A stretch of DNA of 64,000 nt, taken from NCBI GenBank assembly GCA_026120035.1, contig JALRME010000021.1, forward strand, positions 496,001-560,000, read 5' to 3'. This document shows, one piece after another, positions 1-11,710 of this stretch. The position numbers and the translations under genes are program-made. The notes under the pieces were generated by a model. It was not told the origin of the DNA. It did no database searches and saw only the letters and a list, made by a program, of their open reading frames with translations. Positions within the stretch are counted from its first letter, which is position 1. Each line of letters begins with the position of its first letter. Source of the stretch: Coleophoma eucalyptorum. Its lineage: Eukaryota; Ascomycota; Leotiomycetes; Helotiales; Dermateaceae.

Positions 1-2630
1 TCCGAAGTGGCAAGGGATTATATGTCACAGTCTTCGGGTCACACCAGTTCCTCTTCATCTCAAAGAAAGGGCAGCAAAGCTACTGAAACGCTCTGGCTTG
101 CAAGTCATTTCCATTTCAAGTTTCTTCAGTGCCTACCAATCTTTGATATGGACATGGACGAAGCAGAGGGCACGATATCCTTCCTTCAAACAATTCATCC
201 ATATGCCAGTCAATATTCACAGGGAAGTTGGACAGTATCATGTCCTTCGGCCCCAACTTCATGGAGCCAGGTATCCAAAGAGCAGCGCCATAAGATTGCC
301 AATAAGAATTGGAAGCCATCCGACACGGGTGCACTGTATCCCATGCTTATTTCTAAATGCATGGGCCAGAGGAATCTTTCCAGATCCAGTTTCTATAATG
401 CCAGAGTTCTGAAATCAGTTCTCCAGAGACTAACTTTTCGATTTGGATCCGATGACTTTGCTGGCGACACATGGCTCACAAGTCTCGAAATTGGTCTTGA
501 AGGGCGCGGGCAGCGTGCGAGTAACAGAGACTCAAGTTTCTTGCTGCTCGCCGTCATTCAAGGCTTAAGCCACGACAATAGTTCTGTTGAGGATCCCAAC
601 CTTCTTCGCCAAAGCCTGCTGGTTAAAAGACTTCTGAATGAGTTGCTCAGTGAGATTAGTGAAGTCACTGTCGAGAATAAAACCAGCATGGAAGCTGCAA
701 TACTGATTCTTGTTACGTTGAACTCCTGCCTTGATGTTTACAAAAGCCTCGAACACAAAACGGTTCAAGACATGGATAGCACTGCCAATGGTGAATTTTC
801 AGCCATTGAATCTATTGATCATGTGGACTTGTCGAGGACCTACAGTACAACTACTCAAGGGAAGCTTCCCAAAGTCTACCACGGCCATATTCCAACGAGC
901 AACCCGCGATTGGTAATATTTGCTGTCAAGAAGATACTTTCGTGGACCTTGAATCCTGAATTTGCAACATTGCCTTTAGCTGCTGAATGCTGTCGGGCCT
1001 TGAGACGATTGCTTCCAGCCATGAAGGACGTCTATGGTACTTATTGGGACTCAACCGTTTCTTTGTGCATTTCAGTTCTGTCTATCGAAAAAGCCGATAT
1101 TCCTTTCGATAGATCAAGCAGTCTCTGGTGTGGTATCCCTCGACGTCCCTGGAACGGTTACTTCCCACCTTTCTTGGATGCGATTCAGCTAATTCGAGAG
1201 CTTCGGGAGTTTGCGTCTGCGAATGACGACCTTGTTCAGGCGCTCAGCTCCAGCGAAGAAGACATATCCCAAGCGTTGATCAACCTTCTCCAATTTCCTC
1301 GACCAGACCCAACTCCTACTATTGACCCTGTAGATGCTGAGCTTCGAGACGCATTGGCAGTGATCGATCTTAGCGACATCAAGGATTTGTCAGAATTGTA
1401 TCATCTTGTGGCAGTTGACCACAGTTTAGTAAGAGTAATAGCTTTTGATCTATTACAACGTGCATTGCCATCCATACAAGATCAGTTGTCTGTGGATGTT
1501 ATTCTGGAAAAAAAGGGTAAGCATATCTTGATCTGTGTGGCTACTATTTGTAACTAATTCGTGTGCCAAATAGACGCACAGCTACCTGATGAGCTAGTTT
1601 ATCTATTGCTAGAGGCACCATCTTACACGGCATACGATGAAGAAGACCATGCTAAGCTTGGTGAGTCGGCGCAAGGTTATTTGCTTGCGTGGCAGCTCGT
1701 ATTCGATTGCTTCAGAAATGCCAGCCAGAAAATTCGCAACGACTATCTAGAGAATCTCAAGTCTGGAGATTACATCTCCCCACTACTCGCATTCATGTTT
1801 GATTTCTTAGGCCACTCCGCTGCAAATGCAATCGATCTCAAGAAGGCAGATCTTGAGAAATATTTGGGCAAGAGCTTCAGGACTAATGATTCAGATGCTG
1901 GTGCGATGACTCCGGAGCAATGTACCGAGAGGCTTCTTGTTTCCATCTACTTTGACTGTTTAAGATTTGCACCCATGCTGGTTAAGACCTGGGTCATCGA
2001 TTGCAAGTCAAAACAAACCAAGCTTGCTGTACAGGCTTGGACTGAAAAATGGTTCTCATCACGGGTTGTCAGTGAGATATTTGCAGACGTCGAGCGATGG
2101 GATGAAGCCCAAGACCCTGATGTAGATGAGAAACCCCTTCTTATCAAGATCTATAAGCAGAGTCAGGAGATCATCGCCGGTTATGAGGTTGACGAATCTG
2201 AGATCCAGATTTCTATCCGTTTGCCAGCTGCTTATCCTCTTGACAACGTTATTGTTACTGGCGTCAATCGGGTAGCTGTCACGGAGCAAAAGTTCAAGAG
2301 TTGGCGGACAAACACACTAGGAGCTATCACGTTCTCGGTAAGCTTGAAGTTCTGAAATCTTTATAAGATGCGTGCTAACATATACTGATGTAGAACGGTT
2401 CTATTATCAATGGTCTTGAAGCCTTCCGTACCAACGTCGTCGGGTCGCTTAAGGGTGTTGCAGAATGTGCTATCTGCTACTCTGTTGTAGCAGCTGACAA
2501 GAAGCTCCCTGACAAGAGATGTGGTACTTGCAACAACTTGTTCCATGGCAGTTGCTTGTTCAAATGGTTCCAAAGCAGTGCTCAATCAACCTGTCCTCTT
2601 TGCCGAACTCCTTTCAAATATGCCAAGTAG
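1..2630 (+). CDS. LTN1: Listerin E3 ubiquitin ligase, 3' part (5' end outside window)
   Basis: Partial gene for the ribosome-quality-control E3 ligase (Ltn1/Rkr1 family), which ubiquitinates stalled nascent chains on 60S subunits. Exons read as 1..1516, 1574..2337 and 2394..2630; both introns have GTAAGC donors and TAG acceptors, and the second has a GCTAAC branch site. The visible protein is long, helical and HEAT-like, without recognisable catalytic domains until the last 60 residues. These form a RING: CAIC near the start, then CGTC, a FHGSC His-Cys pair, and CPLC close to the stop (protein ends FKYAK). A C-terminal RING after a very long helical scaffold is the listerin arrangement. The first 100 or so visible codons are less convincing as protein and might include an unrecognised splice site. 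It converges on the kinase gene at 2984. Confidence 0.9.
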
Positions 2631-2983
2631 CGGTTACATGTTATTCTGCCATGTTGCGGATATTTTATGCGTCGATTGCGGTTTATGCATAAGGATTGGA
2701 TGGGAAAATAGATTGTTCGTGGTTATTGATTTGTGGTTTGCAGAGTGTATTGGTACAAGCATTTCAGCGAGCGTGGAGTTGCATGCTATACGGCTTAGAC
2801 AAGACACGCCTAGATCCGCAAAGATTGCTTTTTGGTTGGTAGGACTGAAAAGATCTTACACGTATATCCAGGTTGGTGAATATCTTGTACAAGAGTATTT
2901 TGCAAACTTCATGAAGCCTTCGTGTGTTGCTTCAATCCTCTCGGGGTTCATAACCCCCAGTCCTATGCTCAAGAAATCAGGAA
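2631..2983. other. Convergent 3' intergenic region
   Basis: Short spacer between two convergent stop codons (LTN1 and the CDK-like kinase). It should hold both 3' UTRs. I see no gene, repeat or RNA in it. Confidence 0.6.
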
Positions 2984-4485
2984 CTAAGTAGACACATTCT
3001 CCTCTTCAAAGAATGAGGTTTTCAAGACCTGTGATTTCATCATTATTAGTTCTCCTTCACGATAAGTAGAAACCTACATACCTGTGTCGCAGTCAACCTG
3101 CTTCCACTTTCGTATCTAACCATACCAGCAACAAGCTCCTTTGCCTTGTCGTTCACACCAGGAAGCAACTCATCCCAAGAATGCCCAGGAAATTCCTGGT
3201 ACCAATCAAACGGCGGCGTCGAAAAAGTTATCGCCTCAGGCCATGACTCTTTGGTTGGCGTGCCCAGCGTCTTGAACATACTCAGAATTAAACCTAACTG
3301 ATTCCCATCTTCCGACGTCTCTCGAGACTCGAAGAGCGGTTCATGAGGTTTGCGTACGCACTCAGCTAGCATTACACCTGAGGCCCATATGTCGAGACTT
3401 TGACCGTAGGAGCGATTGCCAAATAGTGTCTCTGGTGCTCGGTAGCATGTCGTGCCTACTTCAAGCACTTTGTGGTCCGCTGGCTCGTCATGGGCAGAAA
3501 ACTCCGGGTGCCAGGCCGTGCCAAAATCTGCAAGATACGCGGGTCCTGTTGGTGATTTGAGGAGGAGATTGGACGGTTTAACATCTCTGTGAATAATGCC
3601 TTTCTCATGCAGGTATGCGAGCCCAGAAAAGAGATCATGGAAACAAGACCGAAGGATCTTTGGCGACAAGCTATCCGTCAATATAATCCTCGCCAGGGTC
3701 AAAGGCATGAACGGGTACACAAGAACCAGTCTACTTTCGTGATCTTTGCTAGTCTTTATCAACTGGATAATCGACGGGTGCGAGAGCTCGCGCAGGATCT
3801 TGGCTTCCCGTCCTGGATTGTGCGGCTCCACGTTCACCGTTTCCGTGATAACTTTTAGTGCCACCGTTCCCGATCGATATACTTCTGATACCATGCCACT
3901 TGCTACATGATGGCAATCTAGATAGCTGCCGATCGAGATCCCAGGCGTTTCTGGTGCGGGGATTTGGCCATTGAGCGAGGTTGGCTCGCGTGACTCAATG
4001 GCAATGCATGCTGCTTCGTACGCTTCCTAAGAGGCGTCATGTGTTAAATTCTACACTATATCTCGTCTTGTGCTCAGGCCTTGTCCTTTGTCCAAGTGAT
4101 GTTCCAAGACAAAGTAAGGACGATCATGTGATCGCACAATCCAAGGTTCCGTGTCCTCTTGTGTTTCTGGGAGATGAGATGAGGAGATAACTCACTTTGG
4201 ATTCTGACGTGTTATAAGCTTCTGCTTCGCTTTGGACAGCGACTTTGTGAGCAGTTCCCGTTGCACTTAGTCCATGGATTTCAATGCTCTTCTTCCTTCG
4301 TGTAAGCAATCAGTATGAAACGATTAATAGCCAGTGAGAAGGGGGGAAAAGCAAAGACGAGTCCATCTACTCTCCCGCTGCTTATTTATTTTGGATATGA
4401 GAGGTGATTAGACCTACAGCTTCTGGATGTTCTCGTATCTCTCTACGGCACCCAGACTCTTTCTCCAGTCTGTTGCGGAGGTCAT
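2984..4485 (-). CDS. CDK-like (CMGC) protein kinase, Csk1-like
   Basis: Four-exon model, complement(2984..3028, 3082..4026, 4196..4295, 4418..4485), 385 aa. Splice signals: GTAGGT donor to AAG acceptor, GTGAGT to TAG, GTATGT to CAG; all phases match. Kinase signatures are VALK (ATP lysine), a REAKIL C-helix glutamate, HRDVKPSN catalytic loop, DFG, TTCYRAPE activation segment and a CDK-style C-lobe (FKTLGTPT). The last 14 residues (VLKTSFFEEENVST) complete the final helix and come only from the last small exon. Best guess is the CDK-activating-kinase kinase family (fission yeast Csk1). The glycine loop is degenerate: GSYLDCHHVASGMVSEVY precedes VALK. About 90 residues of non-catalytic sequence come before it. 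Head-to-head with the Syp1 gene, 496 bp apart. Confidence 0.82.
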
Positions 4486-4981
4486 CCTAAATCCGCAGCT
4501 CTCAGTCTCGCTTTGATCTCCGCTCTAGTTCCTATGATCTGAGCTGAAGTGGAGTCTGGTACTCTGGAGAAAGATGGCCGGGGATGAAAAGTGTGAGTTG
4601 TCGAGCGCAATCCACCAAACCTGCAATCTCAAGCAGCGCAATTAGCAGTCTAGATGGCAACCAGGGACGAGGACCATCGCTGTCTCTCGACCTTGGCTTC
4701 TGGGTCGGACCCGTCTCCGTCTGGTGCGCTCGCTTGCATAACTCAGCCAGCAGCGCATAAATTGATTCTCCGGCCATCCCTGCTTCCCTGCTTAGCCGGA
4801 TTCAAGCTCTCGACAACAATGATGATGGTCGGCCTGTCGGGGCGCATACCCAAAGCCCATACCCAACCACATCACAAACATATTTGCTTCCCTCGCCTCG
4901 TACCACAACAGTATTATTTTTTTATCATGCGCATTTATCCTCTGCAAGAATCGTGAGTGAACCGCAGAAACCACAGCTATC
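4486..4981. promoter_or_regulatory. Divergent promoter region, kinase / SYP1
   Basis: About 0.5 kb between two divergent start codons, so it must hold both promoters. No clear TATA box, repeat or other gene; the short ORFs here are TTG-initiated or overlap on both strands. Confidence 0.5.
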
Positions 4982-7888
4982 ATGGAGGCTTTGTCGCGCC
5001 AGGAGTATCCTGCCATGCTGGTAAGCACGCAATGCCCCCGTTCTGTCGCATTCCAATTCTCGGAGCCCCGGTATGCTGTTCTGACGATTCATTCTATTCA
5101 AAGGCATCCCTCCCACCAGCACAGGCTGTTACCACCCTCAACGAGCGCGTCAAGAGATTTGGAAAGGTTAATAATGAGATCGCAGACTGGCTTCAGGTAC
5201 GGACCTCTGCACCTTTGTCGGCACAACTCCGTATTCACATGGTTGGCCATAGGAACGCCGGAAGGTGGAGCAACTATATGTCCAGGGCCTCAAGAAACTT
5301 GCGAACAGGCAACTACCGGACAATTCGTCGGAACTAGGGTATATGAAATTCAATTGGCTTTCAGAAGCACCAAGGCTAATTGTTCACGAGGATATTCACT
5401 ACCCCGTGGCAGAAGATCGTCTCCTCGGTCGACAGCATCGCCGAATCGCACAAGCGATTGTCGGAACGAATTGAGAAAGATGTAGAACAACCACTACGAG
5501 GCTTTACTGCCTCAAACAAGGAGATGCAGGCAATGACCTCGGTACAAGGCAATCTATCGTCCATGGCTAAAGAATTAGAGGATGCGAAGAACCAGTCTGA
5601 GAAACTAAGCAGAAAAGGCGGCAAGGCCAATGCACAGAAGGTGGATGCTGCAACTTCGAGGCTTGAAACCGCAAACACGCAATGGGATACACAGGCGCCC
5701 TTTATCTTTGAGACTCTACAAGCCCTGGACGAGAGGAGGCTGAACCATCTGCGGGATGTCTTAACCCAACTCGAGACCCATGAAGCGGACCAGGTCGAGC
5801 GCAGCAGAATTACGGCTGAGCAGACTCTCAATTCTCTGTTGGAAGTCGACACCATGCAAGAAATTAAGAATTTTGCGAGGGACACTGTTTCTGGGAAACC
5901 AAAGTTGGAGAGAAAGCCACCGATGAGGCAGACTTCTACAATGACTAGTACAATGACTAGCAGCACCACAGCACCTCCGCCTACCCGATCCCAAGATGAT
6001 GCAGCTAGCGAAACCTCAGGGCGGAATGAAAGTGGCTCAGGTCAGTTAACATCTTCATGCCAGGGTTGTGTTGGGAACATTTTCATTAACGTTTCTGACA
6101 ATGGTCACATTATGCATGCAAAATTCGCTAACTCTTCTTGTAGACTCGAAAATCAAAAGTCGTTTTGGAACAATGCTTGGACGAAGAAGGCAGAGTATCC
6201 ATGGTGGCTTCCAGAGAGCGCCATCACCTAACAAAATGTTTTCCACTTTTAGCAGAAATACCTCAAGCAGAGATGGTCGACCAAGCCCATCTCCACGTAC
6301 ATCTTCAAACAACCTACGCGAGTCACCTGGACCTCACAACAGACTGTCTTCCTTGGCTGAATCTCCGCCAGCATTGAGCCCTACTGGAGAGTCTGTTCGG
6401 GGTATGCCGAACATCAATGGCACCAATGGCACCAATGCTGAGTCTCACGGCTCTGATAGCTTTCCTACGATGACATCGTCTGTAGGTCCAAATGGCGTAG
6501 GAGATATCGATGTGTCAGATGTTCCGCCGCCACCTGGACCACCCCCATCACACATGAAGACCGAAGCAGAGAAAGATTCCGAGGGTTTCTCTGTGCCTGC
6601 CGCCATGAATGACCCAATCTCACAAGCCCAAGCAGAAGCAGCAGAGGCAGGTGAAGGGTCTGGATTTAAGTTGGATATCAAAAATGAGCCTATCCAGGAA
6701 GAAGATACAGATGCACAAGCAGCAGTATCCAACGTTACAAATGCCTTACGATCCACGACCCTCACACCTAGTCGCAAAGCCGGTACTGTTCGTGGACGCA
6801 GAGATGTTCGTAACACAATATACGTACCGAACGAGCTGGCCCTGCCGATTGTAGACAAGGACATTCCACCTTCTCCTGGAATCACTCCAGGCAGATTACA
6901 AGCATTGGCATCACTTTCGGGTGCAGAAAATGTTCCCCCTCCAGCATCAGACACAACGTCGATAAGATCGGGACACTCGCTGGCCAATCATGTGTCAAGG
7001 CATCCTGATATGCATCAGCCTGGACTTAACGCTTCTATCATCGAGTCTATCAGTGCAAGTTTCATCAATGGTGAAGCTACCGAAGTCAAGATTAATGGAG
7101 AAATCGCTTTGACTTACAACCCAATCGATGATCTAGATGCATCAAATGGTAGGTTGCGATAACTTGACTTGATTCTATCCATACTAACTTTACAAGAATC
7201 CGAAACGATACGAATCAACAACTTTCCACTTCTCGAGGCTATCGGTCCAAACCGTACTTTCGTGCACCCTGGAGCAAATCCGGATGAATTCTCCGTAGAA
7301 TTATCCCATGTGTCCAAGTCTTCTGTGGCTTTCACATATAAGAGACACATTGATGAAGACATCACTGTGAAGGCGCCAGTGTTGTTAATTCAACCTGCAT
7401 GGAAACCTCAAGCGGATAAGCTCGGGTTTATCTTACAATATAGCCTCAATCCAGCGTGTGGCTTAAGTTCGATGAAGTTCCACAACCTTATTTTGGTTGG
7501 GAAATATGAAGGTGGTAAGGCGTCAGGTTGCAAAACCAAACCTACGGGTATACATCTGAAAGAAAAGTCAACTGTGTTCTGGCGACTGGGCGACGTGACA
7601 TTGACGACGACTCCTCAGAAGCTGGTTTGCATGTTCACTGCAGCAGATGGTCCTGCCCCTACTCCAGGCCACGTCGAAGCCAGATGGGAAGTTCCAAGCT
7701 GGACGGGAAATCTGCTCACCGTATCAAAACTCGGGCCTGGAAAAGGGAAAGAAAAGGAGGAGACAGTTGATCCTTTTGCAGACGAATCTGTAGCAAGCCC
7801 TCTAGCTGTTATAACACCAGGCAGCTGGACAGAAATCGAAAGCGTAGCGAAACTCGTGAGCGGGAAATATGAGGCGAGAACGGCATAG
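4982..7888 (+). CDS. SYP1: F-BAR / mu-homology endocytic adaptor (FCHo/Syp1 family)
   Basis: Six exons, 4982..5020, 5104..5196, 5253..5338, 5391..6040, 6144..7148 and 7197..7888, giving 854 aa in one frame. The N-terminal ~260 residues form an F-BAR coiled coil (MEALSRQEYPAML start, then LGIFTTPWQKIVSSVDSIAESH, a hallmark stretch). A long Ser/Pro-rich middle (residues ~270-600) follows, including a PPPPGPPPS run. The C-terminal ~240 residues resemble the mu-homology domain that binds cargo and Ede1/Eps15. The protein would act at the plasma membrane in early clathrin-mediated endocytosis. One acceptor is GAG (5388-5390), which is unusual but the only one that keeps frame. Confidence 0.88.
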
Positions 7889-8490
7889 TCATAGTCGAAG
7901 CGTTTATCGGGTCAACTCAACGATTCAGTCATTGGCGTCCCTTTGTTTGGAATTTTTTTGGTTAATAACTTCCTTCGCAAACCTCTCCTCTGCGAATATT
8001 TTTGCAGATTTTCGTGTACAAATGTACAAGCATAGCCATCATCTTATATAATTTATCGATTGTATGCATCTTTTGTTAAACCAGAAGAGGCTTCAAAGTA
8101 TGATAGCAACGAAAATCACGTCTGTAAATGAATCTTATTCTATCACTCCCGCGTTAAAGGTATCTTGATTGGTTTGAAGACTACTTTTGAGCTTATGAGA
8201 GAAGATCATTGTTCAGATATCGAGGATGTAGTTCCCAGGAAGCTGTAAGTATGTAGTCGTTTAAATAAGCAACTTCCTTGGAAGACAATGCGTGGTTCGG
8301 CAACTACAGTTAAACTTAACAAACATGGGATCTAAGCACGTGGGCAACTACTTGTCTTGAACAATCCTGTTGTGGAGCCGATGTAGATCAAAATCAAAGA
8401 TGGGGTACCAGGAAATCAAGTATTATCATCTCGAGAAACTTCGTGGTTTCAATACTTCTCAGGCAGGCACTACCTTCCTGAACGGGCACC
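7889..8490. other. Intergenic region
   Basis: About 0.6 kb between SYP1 and the dipeptidase, both on the plus strand. It should hold the SYP1 3' UTR and the dipeptidase promoter. Nothing else seen. Confidence 0.5.
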
Positions 8491-9840
8491 ATGCCATCCA
8501 GTCTTTCGAGAAGTTCTTCAGACTCTGAGCATCATCTACCGATCTGGGTGCGCTATGTCCTTCCGCTTTTAACGCTTGTACTGGCCGTGGTAGCTGGCTC
8601 TAGCTACTACTTGAACGACGGCCTCACCACGAAGGAAATCTTCCTTACCAGTATCTCAAGCACCGATTATAGTGCCCGTGTAAGAAGGGTTCTGAGCAGG
8701 ACACCATTAATCGATGGACATAATGATTTGCCGTATCTCCTGAGAATCGAGCTCGAGAACAAGATCTATGACAGAAAAGTCTTGGCAGCTCTACGTTCCG
8801 GCGTCCTTTCTCATACAGATATTTCTCTGATGAGGAGAGGTCAGATGGGTGGTCAGTTCTGGAGTGTCTATGTAGGCTGTCCTGCCACAGACAGTGTAAG
8901 TATCGATGATGCGACCTGGGCTGTTCGAGATACGCTTGAGCAGATCGATGTCACCAAACGTTTCGTGGCTTCCTTTCCTGATACCTTCCAACTTTGCACT
9001 GAAGCTGCGTGTATCAGACGAGTATTCAGGCATGGAAAGATTGCCAGTATGATTGGAATCGAAGGCGGTCACCAAGTCGGAAACTCCCTGGCCAATATCC
9101 GTCAGATGTATGATCTTGGCGCTCGCTATATCACTACAATGCACAACTGTGATAACGCATTCGGCACTGCAGCTTCAACTGTTGCTGCTGGTGGCAAGGA
9201 TGCTGGCGCTACGGAATTTGGCAAGGAGTATGTACACGAGATGAATCGTCTCGGAATGCTCATCGATCTCAGCCATGTCTCTCACAAAACCATGTGCGAT
9301 ATCCTAGCCATGTCCACAGCTCCCGTCATTTTTAGCCACTCCAGCAGTTTTGCAAAGCACCCTCATCTCCGCAATGCACCAGACGATGTTTTGCATCTCC
9401 TTGCTCAGAACGGCGGGATTATCATGATCACTTTCGTCCCGTTCTTTCTCACTTCTGCACCAAAAGCTAGTATCCATGACGTCGTCGAGCATATCTTACA
9501 CATTGTCTCCATCACTGGCTGGGATAATGTTGGGCTAGGCTCGGATTTTGACGGAATTGATATTGTGCCTGAAGGTCTCGAGAACGTCTCGAAATACCCT
9601 GCGCTCTTGGAGTTATTGCTGGAGAAGGGGGCATCGGATGAGCAGATTGCGAAACTGGCGGGTGAAAACCTTATTCGGGTCTGGGAAGAGGCCGAGGCAG
9701 TAAGTCGAAAAATGAAGAATGTCTTGCCTGGCGAAGGCACTTGGGAGGGTAGAAGATGGGAGAGGACGGATGTTGGGATGCCGTTCTTGCTTGAGGAGAA
9801 TATGGAAAAGCGGATTCAGGGCATTGGTGGAGCTCTCTAG
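8491..9840 (+). CDS. Membrane dipeptidase, peptidase M19 (renal dipeptidase family)
   Basis: Single-exon gene, 449 aa. Residues ~18-42 are a hydrophobic signal-anchor after a short Ser-rich cytosolic tail. The rest is a full M19 metallo-dipeptidase: TPLIDGHNDLPYLL supplies the first zinc His and Asp, IGIEGGHQ the bridging Glu, LIDLSHVSH and VIFSHSSS the distal His ligands, and GLGSDFDGI the late Asp. All metal ligands are present. The enzyme should hydrolyse dipeptides outside the membrane or in an endomembrane lumen; several fungal M19 enzymes sit in secondary-metabolite clusters, but there is no such cluster here. The start ATG is the first in frame and precedes the membrane segment directly. 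Confidence 0.93.
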   Translation: MPSSLSRSSSDSEHHLPIWVRYVLPLLTLVLAVVAGSSYYLNDGLTTKEIFLTSISSTDYSARVRRVLSRTPLIDGHNDLPYLLRIELENKIYDRKVLAALRSGVLSHTDISLMRRGQMGGQFWSVYVGCPATDSVSIDDATWAVRDTLEQIDVTKRFVASFPDTFQLCTEAACIRRVFRHGKIASMIGIEGGHQVGNSLANIRQMYDLGARYITTMHNCDNAFGTAASTVAAGGKDAGATEFGKEYVHEMNRLGMLIDLSHVSHKTMCDILAMSTAPVIFSHSSSFAKHPHLRNAPDDVLHLLAQNGGIIMITFVPFFLTSAPKASIHDVVEHILHIVSITGWDNVGLGSDFDGIDIVPEGLENVSKYPALLELLLEKGASDEQIAKLAGENLIRVWEEAEAVSRKMKNVLPGEGTWEGRRWERTDVGMPFLLEENMEKRIQGIGGAL

Positions 9841-10010
9841 AAGTCGGAAGCCTGGAAGATTTCAAGGAAACAGAAACATTGCTAGCAGAATTATGCGTTG
9901 CTTTTTAGAAAATTAATAGGCACAACCTTTATTTATGCTCTTCAAAATATCTAGGTCTTCCATAATGATACCAAGCCCATTATTAACAAACTTTACCCAC
10001 TTTCACATCT

Positions 10011-10547
10011 TCATCTGTTCCTCATCTTCCCATTATTATCCGCGCAAACACTTACAACTGCAAGTGTCACAGAAACGATCATCAGGGTCATAAAAGCAAC
10101 AACATATAAGTACCCGATTACTATCACCCCAGAGATCCGCAGCGCCATGATGGCCATCTCACCAAGCCAATCCCAAGGTTCCCAATCCGTGGCCTTCTTC
10201 TTCTTCGAAATTTGCTTTGAATCTTGCTGAGACTTTGTGGCCCTCTTATATGGAGCAGAGATAAATTTCTTTGACTTTGAAGCTGGAATTGCTACTAATG
10301 CTTCGGTGAGTGGGTGGATTTTCGTGGTTGGTCGTAAGGTGCTTTTGAGGTGGTGTTGATTGTACAAACTGGACTGGGGGTTTCTTCCTTGAGTGGGCCA
10401 TAGGGATCCCGAATAACTATTTATTTGGAGCGCCATTAAAGATAACAGGGCGTATGGAGGTTTAAATTGAGGTGTTTTCATTGAGCAACACGCTGGTGGT
10501 TCTGTGTTGGTACCAGTACTCGTTTGGGCAATAACCAAGTAAGACAT
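10011..10547 (-). CDS. Hypothetical protein with C-terminal membrane segment
   Basis: Uninterrupted 178-codon frame with an ATG start. I do not recognise it. The first ~100 residues are polar with a Ser/Gln/Lys-rich stretch (KQISKKKKATD). Residues ~130-170 form one long or two closely spaced hydrophobic helices, followed by a short polar tail. It sits 170 bp downstream of the dipeptidase, on the opposite strand, beside an AT-rich gap, which fits a lineage-specific orphan. It could also be chance; an unspliced frame of this length with a realistic membrane segment is the only support. Confidence 0.35.
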   Translation of the reverse strand: MSYLVIAQTSTGTNTEPPACCSMKTPQFKPPYALLSLMALQINSYSGSLWPTQGRNPQSSLYNQHHLKSTLRPTTKIHPLTEALVAIPASKSKKFISAPYKRATKSQQDSKQISKKKKATDWEPWDWLGEMAIMALRISGVIVIGYLYVVAFMTLMIVSVTLAVVSVCADNNGKMRNR

Positions 10548-11710
10548 AACGAGGTCACAGATACATACCTACCTTGCCCTCATCCATAATTGAAATTTGG
10601 CAGGTAGAATGAGGAAGTGACAATAAGCCTTCAAATCAAAGCTAATTTGATAAGTGAGGAAGGAGCAGGATCCCACCGCTCTTATAGTCCTGACTTTGAG
10701 ACAACAAGCATTTTGAAGTTATACAATAGAAATGAAAATAGACTTACGAAACATAGTCTGTCTTTCGATTTTTTAAGAAAAGGAGCATAGATTTCTCTCA
10801 GTTACTACATCCAGGTAACCCTAAAAGGGTTAAGCGAGAAGAAACACTTCAGACTAGAATCACGGTAATTTAGTGAGTTTGTAACTTTCTTCACTTTATG
10901 TAAAGTATCCTTCTCCAGAGTCCGGCTATTTCATAAGCTAGTGTTTCGAGCTATAATAAAGTCGGGAAGTCTTCCAGGGACTAGCTTATTAGGAAGGCGT
11001 ATTACATTACGAAATATAAGCAGCTACGAAGTTTGGTAAGCTTTGAGTAGTAGTCTCACTGACGATACTTTGCCTAGCTTAGTCAAACAGGCAATACCTA
11101 ACCGTTTCCTTGGATGTCTGATGGAAGTTACTTACAGGGGCCAACCTCCCTTACTTGATTTCATTTATATGTGCTTACCTTGTGGTCGACACTTTCCCTC
11201 GGCTAAAGACTAACACTGTGCGTTGGGGAAGGAAGTACTGGTAATTACGAACTGATTTATTTCTGTCATGAAAATTATCTTTCCAAGACGAATCTAGAGA
11301 CAAAAAATAATCTACCATGGAAGATATTCTCGGGATTTCGGGCCTTGTACTTCCAATTACATGGGTGCAACGGATCACGTCCAACTGCGGACCGTGATAC
11401 GCTAATCGTCGGTTCACGTGATTAAAGTAAACAATGCGCTTCTTCCAAGCTGCTTTTGGTTGCTGTATAAGATTCAACAAAACAACCCATTTCGCAGGGC
11501 ACGACAACAAGACGCGCAATTGACTTCGAACTAATTAAGGCGTACTCTGAGCCTTAGAGTTGCCTGGTCGTTTGTCCTGTCGCCAAAAAGAAACGCGATA
11601 TTGCGCGCGACTTGCCTGGGAAAGCTAGAATATCGACCACAGGCGCATATCTAACTTGTGACATAAACTGGATAAAACGAGATCACTGTGAACAGTGCGA
11701 AGCCGCAAAG
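10548..11710. other. AT-rich gene-poor stretch
   Basis: About 1.2 kb without a supportable gene. It is richer in A/T and TA steps than its flanks. It contains a 7-bp-stem hairpin of telomere-like half repeats at 10816..10832. The 114-codon minus frame at 11175..11519 has no family features. The right end must hold the BIR1 promoter. Confidence 0.45.
10816..10832. repeat. Inverted telomere-like half repeats
   Basis: TAACCCT, a 3-nt AAA loop, then AGGGTTA: a perfect 7-bp inverted repeat whose arms match the fungal TTAGGG telomere unit. It is too short to be called an interstitial telomere and may be coincidence. Confidence 0.4.

Noticed and set aside
10816..10832. Interstitial telomere
   Set aside because: Only one unit per arm and in inverted orientation; not a telomeric array.
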